A DNA stretch of 55,455 bases, from assembly GCA_029936315.1 (NCBI GenBank), contig JAPYTD010000027.1, forward strand, positions 1,414 to 56,868, given 5' to 3'. A program made the translations under genes and the position numbers. Numbering within the stretch: position 1 is the first letter of the stretch; each line of letters opens with the position of its first letter. This document shows, one piece after another, positions 7,543-16,670 of this stretch. The notes under the pieces were generated by a model. That model was given only the letters and a program-made list of their open reading frames with translations. It had not been told where the DNA came from and made no database searches. Source of the stretch: Planctomycetota bacterium (GTDB taxonomy: Bacteria; Planctomycetota; UBA1135; UBA2386).

Positions 7543-10266
7543 CTACTGGCGGCTTACCGGGACGACAGGCCGTTCGTGTCGGTGCCGCAGCGAGCTGCCC
7601 TGCGGCACGATCGCGACGTGCACGGGGTTCGGTCCTGTTGTGCGGAGCGGTGTTACTACGCCGAGCGGGCGCGCGGACATCGGCGGGATGCTCATGACGC
7701 CGGCATCCTCGTGCACGAACGCGACACGGTCGTCGGTGATGCGAATCGCGCACCAGCCGTTCTGGGCCAACTCTTCGGCTGGCTCGAACGGGCCACCGGT
7801 CACGGTGATCATCTCCAAGGCAAGCTCGTTGGGCATTTGGTTGTCGATGCGAACCGTGCCATCGGCGTCGATGGTCATGCGTGGTAGGCGCAGGTTGCCT
7901 GGCCACACCGGCCGCGTAGCATCCGGTGAGGCCACGCGCAGGCGATGGAGCGAGCCGGCGGCGGACTCGGCGCCACGGTCGTCGCAGAACAGGTGGGCCG
8001 CCGCAAACACAGCCTCGTCTTTGGCATCGACGAACTGGAACTCGCGCGCGCCATCGAGGTAGACCTCGACCAACTTGGTGTTGGCGTCACGTCGCAGTTC
8101 GATGTGGTGGAAGGTGCCGAGCTGAATCTCCGTCGTGCCCTTGCCGAGGTTCGGGAAGAACTCAAGCACCGCCTTGCCTTCGTGTTCGCGCAGGTAGAGA
8201 CCTGTGTCGGTCTGTCGCTTGGCGAAGTCGACGAGTTTGCCCCACCTGCCGTTGCCGAACGACGAGAACGCGACCAGGCAGTTGAGCTTGTAGTGTGATC
8301 GTCGTGCGGCAGTCAGCCCATCGAGGCGCAGCCCACGGTTGCGCTCGAAAGAGTAGGTCTGCTTGCCGGTGACTCCGCCAAGCCGAGTGAGCATCACGTC
8401 GGAGTCGGCCGCGTCGATCCCGAACGACGGCGCGTTCAGAGTGGCGCGTTGTTCGGCCTTGGTCTCAATGGCTCGCACGAGGATCGCGAGGTCCTGTTCG
8501 TCGGCAGTCCCGTCGCCATCGATGTCGAGTTCTGGCTGGTCGGGGGCGAAGCGAGCGGAAAAGATGTTGAGGTCCGATGGCTGTAGGGCGCCATTGCCGT
8601 CGAGGTCGCCGCGAATGAGAGTGGGGGCGAAGCGTTGGCTGTGCATCGCGAGTCTGCAGATGCGCAGTTCATCGAGGTCGCCGACGAAGCCGTTGGTGCC
8701 ATTGGCGCTGCGGCCGATGTGCAAGAAGCCACCGCCACCACCCGTTGGTGGCTGCGAATAGGTGACCGCTTGCCCTAGCGGAAGGTCCCCGACGTAGAAC
8801 CGCACCTCACGTTGCTCGTGGCCCCTTGTGCACCGCACGCGGGTCCACGTGTTGGCTGGCAGGTTGGCCGGTGCACTGCTGCGAACCGTGTGGTCGATGC
8901 CGTGCGCAAACTCCCAGGCGAGCACGAGGTGCCCTTCGGCATCCAGCTGTAGCGAGTAGCACGTGTTGACGGCTTCACACTCGGCATCGGGGTGGGGGCC
9001 CGCTGCGCTGTATTCTACCAGGGTTGCCGGAGCGTTTGAGGCCGAGCGCAGTCGCACGCAGACCTCGATCGTCAGGTCGGCCAGGATCGCCAGTTCGTAG
9101 TCCCCGACTGCTGCAGCGGCGGCGTGGCCTTGTCCGTCAAGTGACAGCGCGCGGCCATACACCCCATCGCAGCTATGCGCATCGCCAAGCAATTCGCCGT
9201 GCACACGTTTGGTGTCGGTTCGCGTCGAGTCGACCAGAAAGTCGCCGTGCTCGAAGTCGTAGCTCGCCACCAGCGGGGACCGGCTCAGTGCGTTGGGCGC
9301 ATGCAGCGTGAACGAGTCGAGCACGTCATCAAACTGCCAGCCGTTACTGGCCGCATCGTGGTCGCTGAAGAAGTTCGCGTCGACCGTGCCGTCGGCAAAC
9401 ACGTCGACCAGCAGGAAGCCGTGATGGCTCTGCTCAACGCGGCCCTCAAGCCCGCCGCCACCCGTGCCTGCGACGACTTCCCACGTTTCTGGCCGTAGTG
9501 GGTCGGGGCGACTCGGTTGGAACAGATGCCAGTGGCCGGTGAACAACGCGCGCGTCTTGGTGCTCGCCGCGATGATGCCGGACCACAACTCGCCTGCGGT
9601 GCTGCCGAGTCGTTCGGTGGCGCTGTCGAACGTCACGGGATGGTGCGTGTAGACGAACACGTGTTCGATGCTGTCGACGGCCTCGGTCTCACGAAGTGCT
9701 GCCAACAACCACGCGAGCGATTCCTTGCCGAGTCGTTGCGCGCCGTACTGCAACGTGTCTGTCGTCACGCTGACAAAGCGCACGTTGCCGACATCGACGA
9801 AGTAGTCCATCTGGTCGAGGCCACGCTTGCCGTTGATGGTCGGGCTGTTGGGTAGCCATGGCTTGCCATCTGGCGTCTTGGCAAACACTGTGCGCCACCG
9901 CTCGTCGCTACCGGAAGGCAGGTCGTGGTTGCCCGGCGCCATCAGGATGTGGTCGAGGCCGGGGCCAAATGACGCTGCTTGCTGAATCCACGACTGCCAC
10001 GAACCGAACGCAGGCTTGGCCGGGTTCTGGCCGGGGCTCGTACCGCCGGTCGAGACGAGGTCGCCGGGCACGATCAGGTACTCGGCGTCGTTTGCGTTGA
10101 GGTCGCGCACGAGCGCGGGCAGGATCTGCTGGCCCTGTGTGTCGCCGATGACCGCGAAGCGCAGGATGCGTTTTGCGTGCGGCTCGTGGCCGACTCCTGT
10201 GCAGCTGGCCGCCAGGGATAGGCACGCCGCGAGCAGGATGCCGTGCAGAGAGTGTGTGGTTCGCAT
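7543..10266 (-). CDS. Lipoprotein metallophosphoesterase with LamG and dockerin-like domains
   Basis: This 907-residue exported protein has a lipobox signal peptide (LSLAASC), so it is probably membrane-anchored. A calcineurin-like phosphoesterase follows (FAVIGDTQGQ, PGDLVSTGG, APGNHDL, FTGHWH supply the metal-binding motif set). Next is a LamG/concanavalin-like domain, then two Ca-binding loops of dockerin type (DLDGNGALQPSDL and DIDGDGTADEQDL), then a second LamG-like domain and a C-terminal beta segment. The start at ATG 10266 follows a TAG by one base; ATG 10281 is also possible. It may act on phosphoesters at the cell surface while bound to a polymer or partner protein; the substrate is unknown. 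Confidence 0.8.
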   Translation of the reverse strand: MRTTHSLHGILLAACLSLAASCTGVGHEPHAKRILRFAVIGDTQGQQILPALVRDLNANDAEYLIVPGDLVSTGGTSPGQNPAKPAFGSWQSWIQQAASFGPGLDHILMAPGNHDLPSGSDERWRTVFAKTPDGKPWLPNSPTINGKRGLDQMDYFVDVGNVRFVSVTTDTLQYGAQRLGKESLAWLLAALRETEAVDSIEHVFVYTHHPVTFDSATERLGSTAGELWSGIIAASTKTRALFTGHWHLFQPSRPDPLRPETWEVVAGTGGGGLEGRVEQSHHGFLLVDVFADGTVDANFFSDHDAASNGWQFDDVLDSFTLHAPNALSRSPLVASYDFEHGDFLVDSTRTDTKRVHGELLGDAHSCDGVYGRALSLDGQGHAAAAAVGDYELAILADLTIEVCVRLRSASNAPATLVEYSAAGPHPDAECEAVNTCYSLQLDAEGHLVLAWEFAHGIDHTVRSSAPANLPANTWTRVRCTRGHEQREVRFYVGDLPLGQAVTYSQPPTGGGGGFLHIGRSANGTNGFVGDLDELRICRLAMHSQRFAPTLIRGDLDGNGALQPSDLNIFSARFAPDQPELDIDGDGTADEQDLAILVRAIETKAEQRATLNAPSFGIDAADSDVMLTRLGGVTGKQTYSFERNRGLRLDGLTAARRSHYKLNCLVAFSSFGNGRWGKLVDFAKRQTDTGLYLREHEGKAVLEFFPNLGKGTTEIQLGTFHHIELRRDANTKLVEVYLDGAREFQFVDAKDEAVFAAAHLFCDDRGAESAAGSLHRLRVASPDATRPVWPGNLRLPRMTIDADGTVRIDNQMPNELALEMITVTGGPFEPAEELAQNGWCAIRITDDRVAFVHEDAGVMSIPPMSARPLGVVTPLRTTGPNPVHVAIVPQGSSLRHRHERPVVPVSRQ

Positions 10267-10267
10267 G

Positions 10268-10528
10268 CTACAGCTGTCCATTGAAGCGTAGGACCCACGC
10301 ACCGTTCCAGAGCGCGTGCAATAAGATACACGGCCACAGGGCGCGTGCTTGAACTCGCATGACACCTGCGACCGCTCCGTAGGGTCGATACTGGTCGGCG
10401 TGTGAGCGTGCTCTCGCCTCTCCCTGGAAGATCTCGTAGAAGTGTGTCTCTGGCGCAAAGACACCGTTCTTACGGCCCAAGGACGCACTGCAAACCATCG
10501 AGGCGAACCAAGAAAGCTGGGTCCGCAA
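10268..10528 (-). pseudogene. Possible C-terminal remnant of a CPBP-type membrane protease
   Basis: Directly upstream of the metallophosphoesterase gene a short frame ends GAVAGVMRVQARALWP, then CILLHALWNG and a hydrophobic tail. This looks like the last transmembrane segment of CPBP/CAAX-type proteases, where a residue pattern ending HALWN is common, and its TAG lies one base before the next ATG, as in an operon. No N-terminal part with the EExxxR motif is present and no good start is seen, so it would be a fragment. It may equally be chance coding-like sequence. The rest of the 10282-10651 gap shows nothing else. Confidence 0.25.
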
Positions 10529-10651
10529 GTGGGCACGCCCGCTAGTCGAACGATGCTGGACTAACCCCGCATCGCCAGCAAACGCTTGTCACAGCTGCAA
10601 GCCACCGGCAGACTCGTGCCGTTCGCGCGCCCCTCGGTGCGACCCAGACCT

Positions 10652-12610
10652 ATGGCCGACCACATTGTCCCGGTAAAGCCCCACATCGCGAGCAACGCGC
10701 ACGTGGGGTCGTTCGAGCAGTACCAGAGCATCTACGACGAGTCGATTCGTGACCCGGATGGCTTCTGGGAGAAACAGGCGCAGCGGCTCGATTGGTTCCA
10801 TGCGTTTGATCGCACCAGTGAAGTCGACTTCCACAAGGCGGAGATCTCGTGGTACCTCGGCGGCAAGCTCAACGCGGCGCACAACTGCATCGACCGTCAC
10901 CTCAGTGAACGCGCCGAGCAGACCGCGATCATCTGGGTGGAGGATGAACCGGGCACCTACACGCATATCACCTATCGCGAACTGCACGACGAGGTCGGTC
11001 GGTTTGCGAACGTGCTCAAGCGCTATGGCGTCAAGAAGGGCGACGTCGTTTGCATCTACCTACCGATGATGCCCGAGGCGATCTACGCGATGCTCGCCTG
11101 TGCGCGCATCGGTGCGGTGCACTCGGTGGTGTTCGCAGGTTTCTCGGCGGATGCGTTGCGCAATCGCATTGTCGACGCGGACTGTCGCGTCGTGTTGACG
11201 GCGAACGAGGGCCTGCGCGGCGGCAAGACGATTCCGTTGAAGAAGACCGTCGATGATGCGATCGACGAGATCCCGTCGGTGCACACGGTATTGGTCGCGA
11301 AGCGCACCGAGACCAAGGTTGCGATGAAGGCAGGGCGCGACCGTTGGCTTGGCGGTGAGATGAGCCAGCAGCGCGCCTACTGCCCGGTCGAGTGGCTCGA
11401 TAGCGAGGACCCACTGTTCGTGCTCTATACGTCGGGTTCGACTGGCAAGCCGAAGGGGCAGGTGCACACGACAGGCGGCTACTTGACCTACGCGAGCTAC
11501 ACACACCAGTTGGTGTTCGACTGGCATCCCGGCGACGTGCACTTCTGTGCTGCGGACGTCGGTTGGATCACCGGCCACAGCTATATTGTCTACGGTCCTT
11601 TGTGCAACGGCGCGACGACGGTGTTGTTTGAGTCGACGCCGCTTTATCCCGACGCCAGTCGTTACTGGCAGGTGTGCAACGACATCAAGGCGACGATCTT
11701 CTACACGGCACCGACGGCACTGCGGGCGTTGCTGCGCTTCGGGGATGACCCCGTCAAGAAGTTCCCGCGCGACAGCATTCGCATTCTTGGAACGGTTGGG
11801 GAGCCCATCAATCCAGAAGTGTGGCAGTGGTACCATGACGTCGTCGGGGAATCGCGTTGCCCGATCGTCGATACGTGGTGGCAGACCGAGACGGGCGGCA
11901 TCCTGATGTCGCCGCTACCGGGTGCGACGCCGTGCAAGCCGGGTTCGGCGACGTTCCCGCTGCCTGGCGTGCAACCGATGTTGGTTGACGACAAGGGCAC
12001 CGAGCTGGTCGGCAACGATGTCAGTGGCAACCTGTGCCTGACCGGTAGTTGGCCGGGTCAGGCGCGAACGATCCTCAACGACCACGCCCGCTTCCATCAG
12101 ACCTACTTCGCGAAGTATCCAGGCAACTACTTCACCGGCGATGGTTGTCGCCGCGATGAGGATGGTTACTACTGGATCACGGGTCGCGTGGATGACGTGC
12201 TCAGTGTATCCGGCCACCGACTTGGCACGGCCGAGATTGAGAGCGCGCTGGTGGCGCACGAGTACTGCGCTGAGGCGGCGGTGGTCGGGTTCCCGCATGA
12301 GATCAAGGGGCAGGGCATCTACGCCTACGTGATCACGGGTCCAGCAGCCGACGGGGTTGCTGCGGAGGAAGTCGGGGCCGCGCTTACGCAACAGGTGCGC
12401 AAGGCGATCAGTGCGATCGCGACGCCGGATCGCATCCAGGTTTGCGCGGGTCTGCCCAAGACTCGCAGTGGCAAGATCATGCGCCGCATCCTGCGCAAGA
12501 TCGGCGAAGGCAACTACGACGGTCTAGGCGACATCTCGACGTTGGCCGAGCCGCAGGTGGTTGAGGAGATTGTCGCCGGCCACAAGGCCGGTGTGGGGAG
12601 CAAGGGCTAG
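10652..12610 (+). CDS. acs: Acetyl-CoA synthetase (AMP-forming)
   Basis: Activates acetate to acetyl-CoA through acetyl-AMP. The 652-residue product is full length and carries the ANL-family P-loop [11 protein letters not shown], the substrate-pocket stretch [11 protein letters not shown], the hinge region [22 protein letters not shown], and the C-terminal TRSGKIMRR whose lysine is the conserved site of regulatory acetylation. The start at ATG 10652 ([10 protein letters not shown]) is preferred over a TTG further upstream. It is followed after 11 bases by the ACT-domain gene. An ActP-like symporter with its DUF4212 partner lies 17 kb away and may feed it. Confidence 0.96.
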   Translation: MADHIVPVKPHIASNAHVGSFEQYQSIYDESIRDPDGFWEKQAQRLDWFHAFDRTSEVDFHKAEISWYLGGKLNAAHNCIDRHLSERAEQTAIIWVEDEPGTYTHITYRELHDEVGRFANVLKRYGVKKGDVVCIYLPMMPEAIYAMLACARIGAVHSVVFAGFSADALRNRIVDADCRVVLTANEGLRGGKTIPLKKTVDDAIDEIPSVHTVLVAKRTETKVAMKAGRDRWLGGEMSQQRAYCPVEWLDSEDPLFVLYTSGSTGKPKGQVHTTGGYLTYASYTHQLVFDWHPGDVHFCAADVGWITGHSYIVYGPLCNGATTVLFESTPLYPDASRYWQVCNDIKATIFYTAPTALRALLRFGDDPVKKFPRDSIRILGTVGEPINPEVWQWYHDVVGESRCPIVDTWWQTETGGILMSPLPGATPCKPGSATFPLPGVQPMLVDDKGTELVGNDVSGNLCLTGSWPGQARTILNDHARFHQTYFAKYPGNYFTGDGCRRDEDGYYWITGRVDDVLSVSGHRLGTAEIESALVAHEYCAEAAVVGFPHEIKGQGIYAYVITGPAADGVAAEEVGAALTQQVRKAISAIATPDRIQVCAGLPKTRSGKIMRRILRKIGEGNYDGLGDISTLAEPQVVEEIVAGHKAGVGSKG

Positions 12611-12621
12611 CAGGTGGCCAG

Positions 12622-13014
12622 GTGAGCTATCTGCCGCACCTCGAACCAGAACTGCACGATGGCACGTTCGTATTCACGACTGTGCCGTTTGGCACGGACA
12701 TCACTGGCCTCGATGTGGTCGCGACAATGCGAGAGGCCGAGGGCCTGACTTTGGTGTTGCCGCTTGCGCAAGCCGAACAGCGCGGCTTCGACCTCGCGTT
12801 TGTTTGCGCGTGGATCACCCTGCGCGTCGAGTCGGCGCTCGATGCGGTTGGCCTGACGGCCGCGTTCGCGCGCGCGCTCGCCGACGAGTCTATCGCCTGC
12901 AACGTGGTGGCCGGGACTCACCACGACCACCTGTTTGTGCCGGTGGATAGTGGCGACACTGCGCTGCAGTGCTTGCGCAACCTTCAGCGCCGTGCAGCTG
13001 GCGAGCTGCCCTAG
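12622..13014 (+). CDS. ACT-domain protein (DUF2241-like)
   Basis: A 130-residue protein starting with GTG, 11 bases after acs. It shows the two-ACT layout of the DUF2241 family: the N-terminal DGTFVFTTVP, a middle LTLVLPLAQAEQ, a strand-rich ITLRVESALDAVGLTAAFARAL, and the C-terminal CNVVAGTHHDHLFVPV. Members are thought to bind amino acids or other small ligands, but no ligand is established. The stop TAG lies inside a CTAG that also supplies the stop of the small convergent gene. Confidence 0.8.
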   Translation: MSYLPHLEPELHDGTFVFTTVPFGTDITGLDVVATMREAEGLTLVLPLAQAEQRGFDLAFVCAWITLRVESALDAVGLTAAFARALADESIACNVVAGTHHDHLFVPVDSGDTALQCLRNLQRRAAGELP

Positions 13015-13202
13015 AATTCGGTCGACATGCCGAACTCGAAGAAGATTTCAGCATCGTCGCCGTTATTGCGACGGTCGTTGTTGTGTCCGAGCACCAACAA
13101 GCGCAGGCCAACGTGGCCTTGCCACGGACCGAGGCGTGGTGGCAGGGGGCCTGGGCGTTCGTAGTAGTCCTTGAGGCTAGGTTTCCCGCGATGCGGGCTC
13201 AT
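13011..13202 (-). CDS. Small hypothetical protein, 63 residues
   Basis: It begins 23 bases after the stop of the KaiC-like gene on the same strand and ends at a TAG that overlaps the stop of the convergent ACT gene. The protein is rich in aromatic and charged residues (KDYYERPGPLPPRLGPW, EIFFEFGMSTEF) with a short hydrophobic strand, GHVGLRLLVLGHN. The alternating ending and terminal Phe resemble the last strand of an outer-membrane barrel, but the chain is too short to be one alone. It may be a genuine small gene or the tail of a decayed one. Confidence 0.4.
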   Translation of the reverse strand: MSPHRGKPSLKDYYERPGPLPPRLGPWQGHVGLRLLVLGHNNDRRNNGDDAEIFFEFGMSTEF

Positions 13203-13225
13203 TGCCAACCGCCATCAATTGTCCA

Positions 13226-14815
13226 TCAGTTGCGTCGCCAGTCGATCGACATCGGCTCATCGACGTAGTCATTGCCGCTCGACTTGAGCACGCGGAAGAA
13301 CGCTCGCGAGCCTTGTTGTGCCCGCTCGCAGTAGAAGTGCAGCACGTTGTCGAAGCCGACGAGATATGGGGACGGATCAAACGTGTTTACGACGTTGCCA
13401 CTCGACGGCGGCACCATGTCGACGAACATCGGCGTGATGCCTTCGTAGCGCATCATGTCGAGGATCGCAGCGATTAGGAAGCGCTGGTCTGCGATCAATG
13501 GGAAGCGATCGCTGAGTTGGTAGATGTTGTCGAACGCCATGCGCGAAACCGGCAATGGCGTGTCACCAGCGTGGCCACCGCGAACGAGGCGGATCAGGTC
13601 CCACGTGAACTTGCCCGGCGTGATGAACTCCGGGTGTAGATAGACGACGCGGAAAGCCTCGGAGAACTTATTGCCGTCGCCGAGGCAGGCCGCCAGCACG
13701 GGTTCGCGTTGGCAGATGCGTCGGATGGCATCGCGGTCTTCACGCGTTGAGACGAACAGTGCGCGTTCGCCTTGTTCGAGTCCCTTGGCCAGAAACCGTA
13801 GCGCGAGCAACGTCGCCCGGGTGCCGGGTTCGGCCAACAGGATGGTCGACGAGTGTCTGGTCGGGCCGGTGTCCCCGAGGAACGCGCGCTGCAGGTCTGG
13901 ATGGCCAAGGTCGATCGGTGAGTCGCCACGCGACGGCACCGCAAACTGCGCTACATCGCGAGCCATCGACAACTGCGCCGCAACCGATGGGTAGATGTGG
14001 ATGCCGGGGCCGCGTTCGTTGCGCGCGCCGAGGTATACGTCGCGTGTGATGCCGCGGCCGGCGATCGAAAAGTGGTGCACGCCGCGGTAGTAGTACTGGT
14101 GCCGGGCCTTGCTGATCTCGATCGCGCGCACCTTGAAGTCGGTGGTCTCTTCGCGGAAGGCGAGCAACAGCATCAGGTCGGTCGAGAACTCTTCCGGGGA
14201 CGGCAGCCGAAGGTCGCGGGGGTGCGCTTCTTCCATGACGAAGATGCCGTGCACGGTGTCGTCGAGCAGGCGGCGGCGGATTTCGAGCAGCGTCGCGCGC
14301 TTCTCGAAGTACTCGAGGTCGGTCAGCAGTAGTCCGACGTTGTCGATCACGACCATGCGCACCGGTGCGATGCGACGGTGGTTTTCGATCTCGGCGAGGA
14401 TCCAGTCGATGTCGACGGTCGTGCCGCGCGCACTCTTCTGGGTCAGCGCCGCTGGCTTGGCCTGGGTCAGCACGAGTTTGCTGCGGTTGGTCGCCGTCGT
14501 TGCCAGCAGCGATAACTTGTTGGGTACCTCGCGCGGCTCCGAAGTGATCTCTGCGTTGGAGCGGAACCAGTCGAAGTCGAACGAGAGCTTCTTTTCGATG
14601 CTGTCCGGCGAGTGCTCGACGGAGTAGTAGAGAAACGTCCCGTCCGGAGCGGTCAGCCACGCTCGTACGACCATCTCGAGCGCGAGCAGGGTCTTGCCGG
14701 TGCCAGGTCCGCCGGCGATGCAGACAAAAGCCGCCGCGTCGTCGGGGTAACGAATGCCGCCAGCGAGGATGCCGTCGAGGCCGTCGATGCCGGTCTTCAG
14801 AATCGCGAATGTCAC
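13226..14815 (-). CDS. KaiC-like RecA-superfamily ATPase, two domains
   Basis: 529 residues from GTG at 14815, chosen because TFAILKTGIDGLDGILAGG is the typical KaiC N-terminus; in-frame codons further upstream run into the divergent phosphatase gene. Domain 1 has Walker A GGPGTGKT (35-42), YYSVEHSP, and Walker B MVVIDN (153-158), and ends with the KaiC-type ISKARH...HHFSIAGRGI. Domain 2 begins near residue 300; its P-loop position reads AEPGTRAT, lacking the Lys, so it probably cannot hydrolyse ATP. No kaiA, kaiB or sensor kinase is adjacent. A signalling or scaffold role is inferred from the family. Confidence 0.8.
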   Translation of the reverse strand: MTFAILKTGIDGLDGILAGGIRYPDDAAAFVCIAGGPGTGKTLLALEMVVRAWLTAPDGTFLYYSVEHSPDSIEKKLSFDFDWFRSNAEITSEPREVPNKLSLLATTATNRSKLVLTQAKPAALTQKSARGTTVDIDWILAEIENHRRIAPVRMVVIDNVGLLLTDLEYFEKRATLLEIRRRLLDDTVHGIFVMEEAHPRDLRLPSPEEFSTDLMLLLAFREETTDFKVRAIEISKARHQYYYRGVHHFSIAGRGITRDVYLGARNERGPGIHIYPSVAAQLSMARDVAQFAVPSRGDSPIDLGHPDLQRAFLGDTGPTRHSSTILLAEPGTRATLLALRFLAKGLEQGERALFVSTREDRDAIRRICQREPVLAACLGDGNKFSEAFRVVYLHPEFITPGKFTWDLIRLVRGGHAGDTPLPVSRMAFDNIYQLSDRFPLIADQRFLIAAILDMMRYEGITPMFVDMVPPSSGNVVNTFDPSPYLVGFDNVLHFYCERAQQGSRAFFRVLKSSGNDYVDEPMSIDWRRN

Positions 14816-14896
14816 ACCGTGAAGGGTACGCTGAGCGGTCGTCCTAAGCCAGTTCTGGGACCTTCGTCGGCAGCAACCAGGGTGCGGGTTTCGGCG

Positions 14897-15559
14897 ATGG
14901 TGGAAGTGGGGCGGCCGGGGCGCCAAGATGCTGCTGTGCTCGAAGAACCGAATGACTTTTGCCGCATCTGGCTGCTGCGCCATCCCGAACTCGAACTCGG
15001 CCACGCGGAGTTGGCCGTGGGCGCTGGCCCGGCCGACCTGTCGCGTCGGGGGCGCGCCCAAACGCTGCGTTGGTTGGAGCTGCTCAAAGAGGTCGACGTT
15101 GCGCTCGTTACGTCTGGGCCGCAGCCGCAGTGTCGCGACTCGGCGCGCGTAATCGCCGATGCGAAGAAACTCGAGATGGTCGTCGACAGTCGCTTGCGCG
15201 ATCAGGAGATGGGCCAGTGGCAGGGACGTTCGTGGCAGGAAATCATGCGCGATCAGGACGCGGCCGTGCGCACGTTCTTCAGTGAGTTCGGGGATACGGC
15301 AGCACCAGGCGGCGAGCGTCTCGGTGAAACCGTCGAACGCATGCTGCAGTGGTGGTCTGAGACGATGCCGAATGTCGCTGGCAAGACGGTTGTAGTGGTC
15401 GCGTCGGGCACGGTGTTGACCGGCTTCGCGGCGGCAATGTTGGGCATGCGGTTGTCGCGATGCCTGTCGTTGAACCTGCCGTTCGGTGGCATCGGCATTC
15501 TCGATGCGTTCCAGAATGGTGTGCGTATCGCATCATGGAACGCGGACGTCTGGCACTGA
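14897..15559 (+). CDS. Histidine-phosphatase-superfamily protein, probably degenerate
   Basis: The roughly 220-residue product follows the phosphoglycerate-mutase-like fold: WLLRHPELE at the catalytic RHG position, VTSGPQPQCRDSA in place of the usual SxLxRxxxTA, LRDQEMGQWQG, and VVVVASGTVLTG where the second catalytic His (usually SHG) should be. The first His is kept, but the second is replaced by Ser, and the Glu of WEG by Gln. It may be a weak or non-catalytic member, for example a binding protein. Start ATG 14897 is uncertain; GTG codons follow closely. It is divergent from the KaiC-like gene with about 80 bases between. Confidence 0.65.
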   Translation: MVEVGRPGRQDAAVLEEPNDFCRIWLLRHPELELGHAELAVGAGPADLSRRGRAQTLRWLELLKEVDVALVTSGPQPQCRDSARVIADAKKLEMVVDSRLRDQEMGQWQGRSWQEIMRDQDAAVRTFFSEFGDTAAPGGERLGETVERMLQWWSETMPNVAGKTVVVVASGTVLTGFAAAMLGMRLSRCLSLNLPFGGIGILDAFQNGVRIASWNADVWH

Positions 15560-15751
15560 TTCTCCGGGCTGCTACCAGGGGTGCGAAGACGTTGAGTTTT
15601 GCCCTGGCACGGTAAGGAACAAACGGCGTTCGAGTAGTCCTGCCGCGTGCAGGAAAAAACGTGAGAAGGCTTACGCCCGTGGTTCGAGGGAAGATGAATG
15701 CGTGTCTGGCGCAGCCTTCTCATCACGACCTAGTGGCGGGCAAGTGCGCGG

Positions 15752-16648
15752 TTGCACAATGCGTCACGGAAAAGCCCGGCCAAAGTGAGGCTCGCAATCA
15801 GTGGCAGTGTTGCAAACAATGCACATGTGCCGTTGAAGAACTCGCAAGCTAGGCAAACGCAAACTGCTACAGCGCTGCGCGCACGAGTCATCGCACTTGG
15901 GGCGAGCAACCTGACGCGCTTACTGCCAATTTTGGTTCGCGTGGCATCGGCACAGTCTGCTGGCGCAGTCGAGGTATTGGCCGTTGCTGGTTACGGGCGT
16001 TCGTTTGGGGCTAGCAGTCGCTTCCTCGGACGGGAGTTGCCGGGCATCAAGTCGTGCGGGGTCTGGCAGGCGCTCGAAGGCACCGCTCCGGGGGGCGAAA
16101 CACGGGGCAAGTCGACCGGCATTGTCACGGACGTCGGCAACGACATCTTCTACGGTGTCGAAGCCGCGACCATTCTCACTTGGGTCGAACACGCCTTGCA
16201 GCGCTTACGTCCACAGGTGGACCGCCTCGTGCTGACTGGCCTGCCGGCTTCGGTGGCCGGAATCGGGCGGGTTCGGTTTGAGATCATGCGCCGCATCTTG
16301 GTTCCTTCCTGTCGCCTGCAGCACGGTGAAGCGCTGCGTCGTGCCGTCGAACTCCACGAAGGTCTGGTCGCGCTGGCCGAGAAGCACGGTGCAGTGACGT
16401 TTCAGGGTGACCGGGACTGGTATGGCTGGGACCGGATCCACCTGAAGCGGCCCTATTGGCGACTGTTCGTTGAGCGTTTGCTCGGCGTTGAGTCTAGGCT
16501 GTCGCAGCAACGCCCGAAGTTGCCGAGATTGCTTCGACCCGGCATGCGCGCAGCGGCACCAGAATCCAAGCGGTTGTTCGGGCGGGTGCGATGTATTAAG
16601 CAGCCGTCGGTATGCTTGCCTGACGGCACGACCGTCGCATTGTATTGA
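15752..16648 (+). CDS. SGNH/GDSL-like hydrolase, unclassified
   Basis: A protein of up to 298 residues. VIALGASNLTR resembles SGNH block I, VTDVGNDIFYG resembles block III (GxND), and DRIHLKR resembles the block V DxxH motif, so an esterase or lipase fold is likely. No signal peptide is obvious, but the start is uncertain: ATG 15752 gives a long basic leader, and GTG 15785 or GTG 15827 would remove part of it. The gap before the gene (15560-15751) contains a 9-bp inverted repeat and nothing else. The rhomboid gene follows by 22 bases on the same strand. Confidence 0.6.
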   Translation: MHNASRKSPAKVRLAISGSVANNAHVPLKNSQARQTQTATALRARVIALGASNLTRLLPILVRVASAQSAGAVEVLAVAGYGRSFGASSRFLGRELPGIKSCGVWQALEGTAPGGETRGKSTGIVTDVGNDIFYGVEAATILTWVEHALQRLRPQVDRLVLTGLPASVAGIGRVRFEIMRRILVPSCRLQHGEALRRAVELHEGLVALAEKHGAVTFQGDRDWYGWDRIHLKRPYWRLFVERLLGVESRLSQQRPKLPRLLRPGMRAAAPESKRLFGRVRCIKQPSVCLPDGTTVALY

Positions 16649-16670
16649 CCAAACAGTAGGGAATCCATCT

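Noticed and set aside
15663-15721. 9-bp inverted repeat GAGAAGGCT/AGCCTTCTC as a terminator or attachment site
   Set aside because: Arms are 41 bases apart, no T-tract or second copy was seen; most likely chance.
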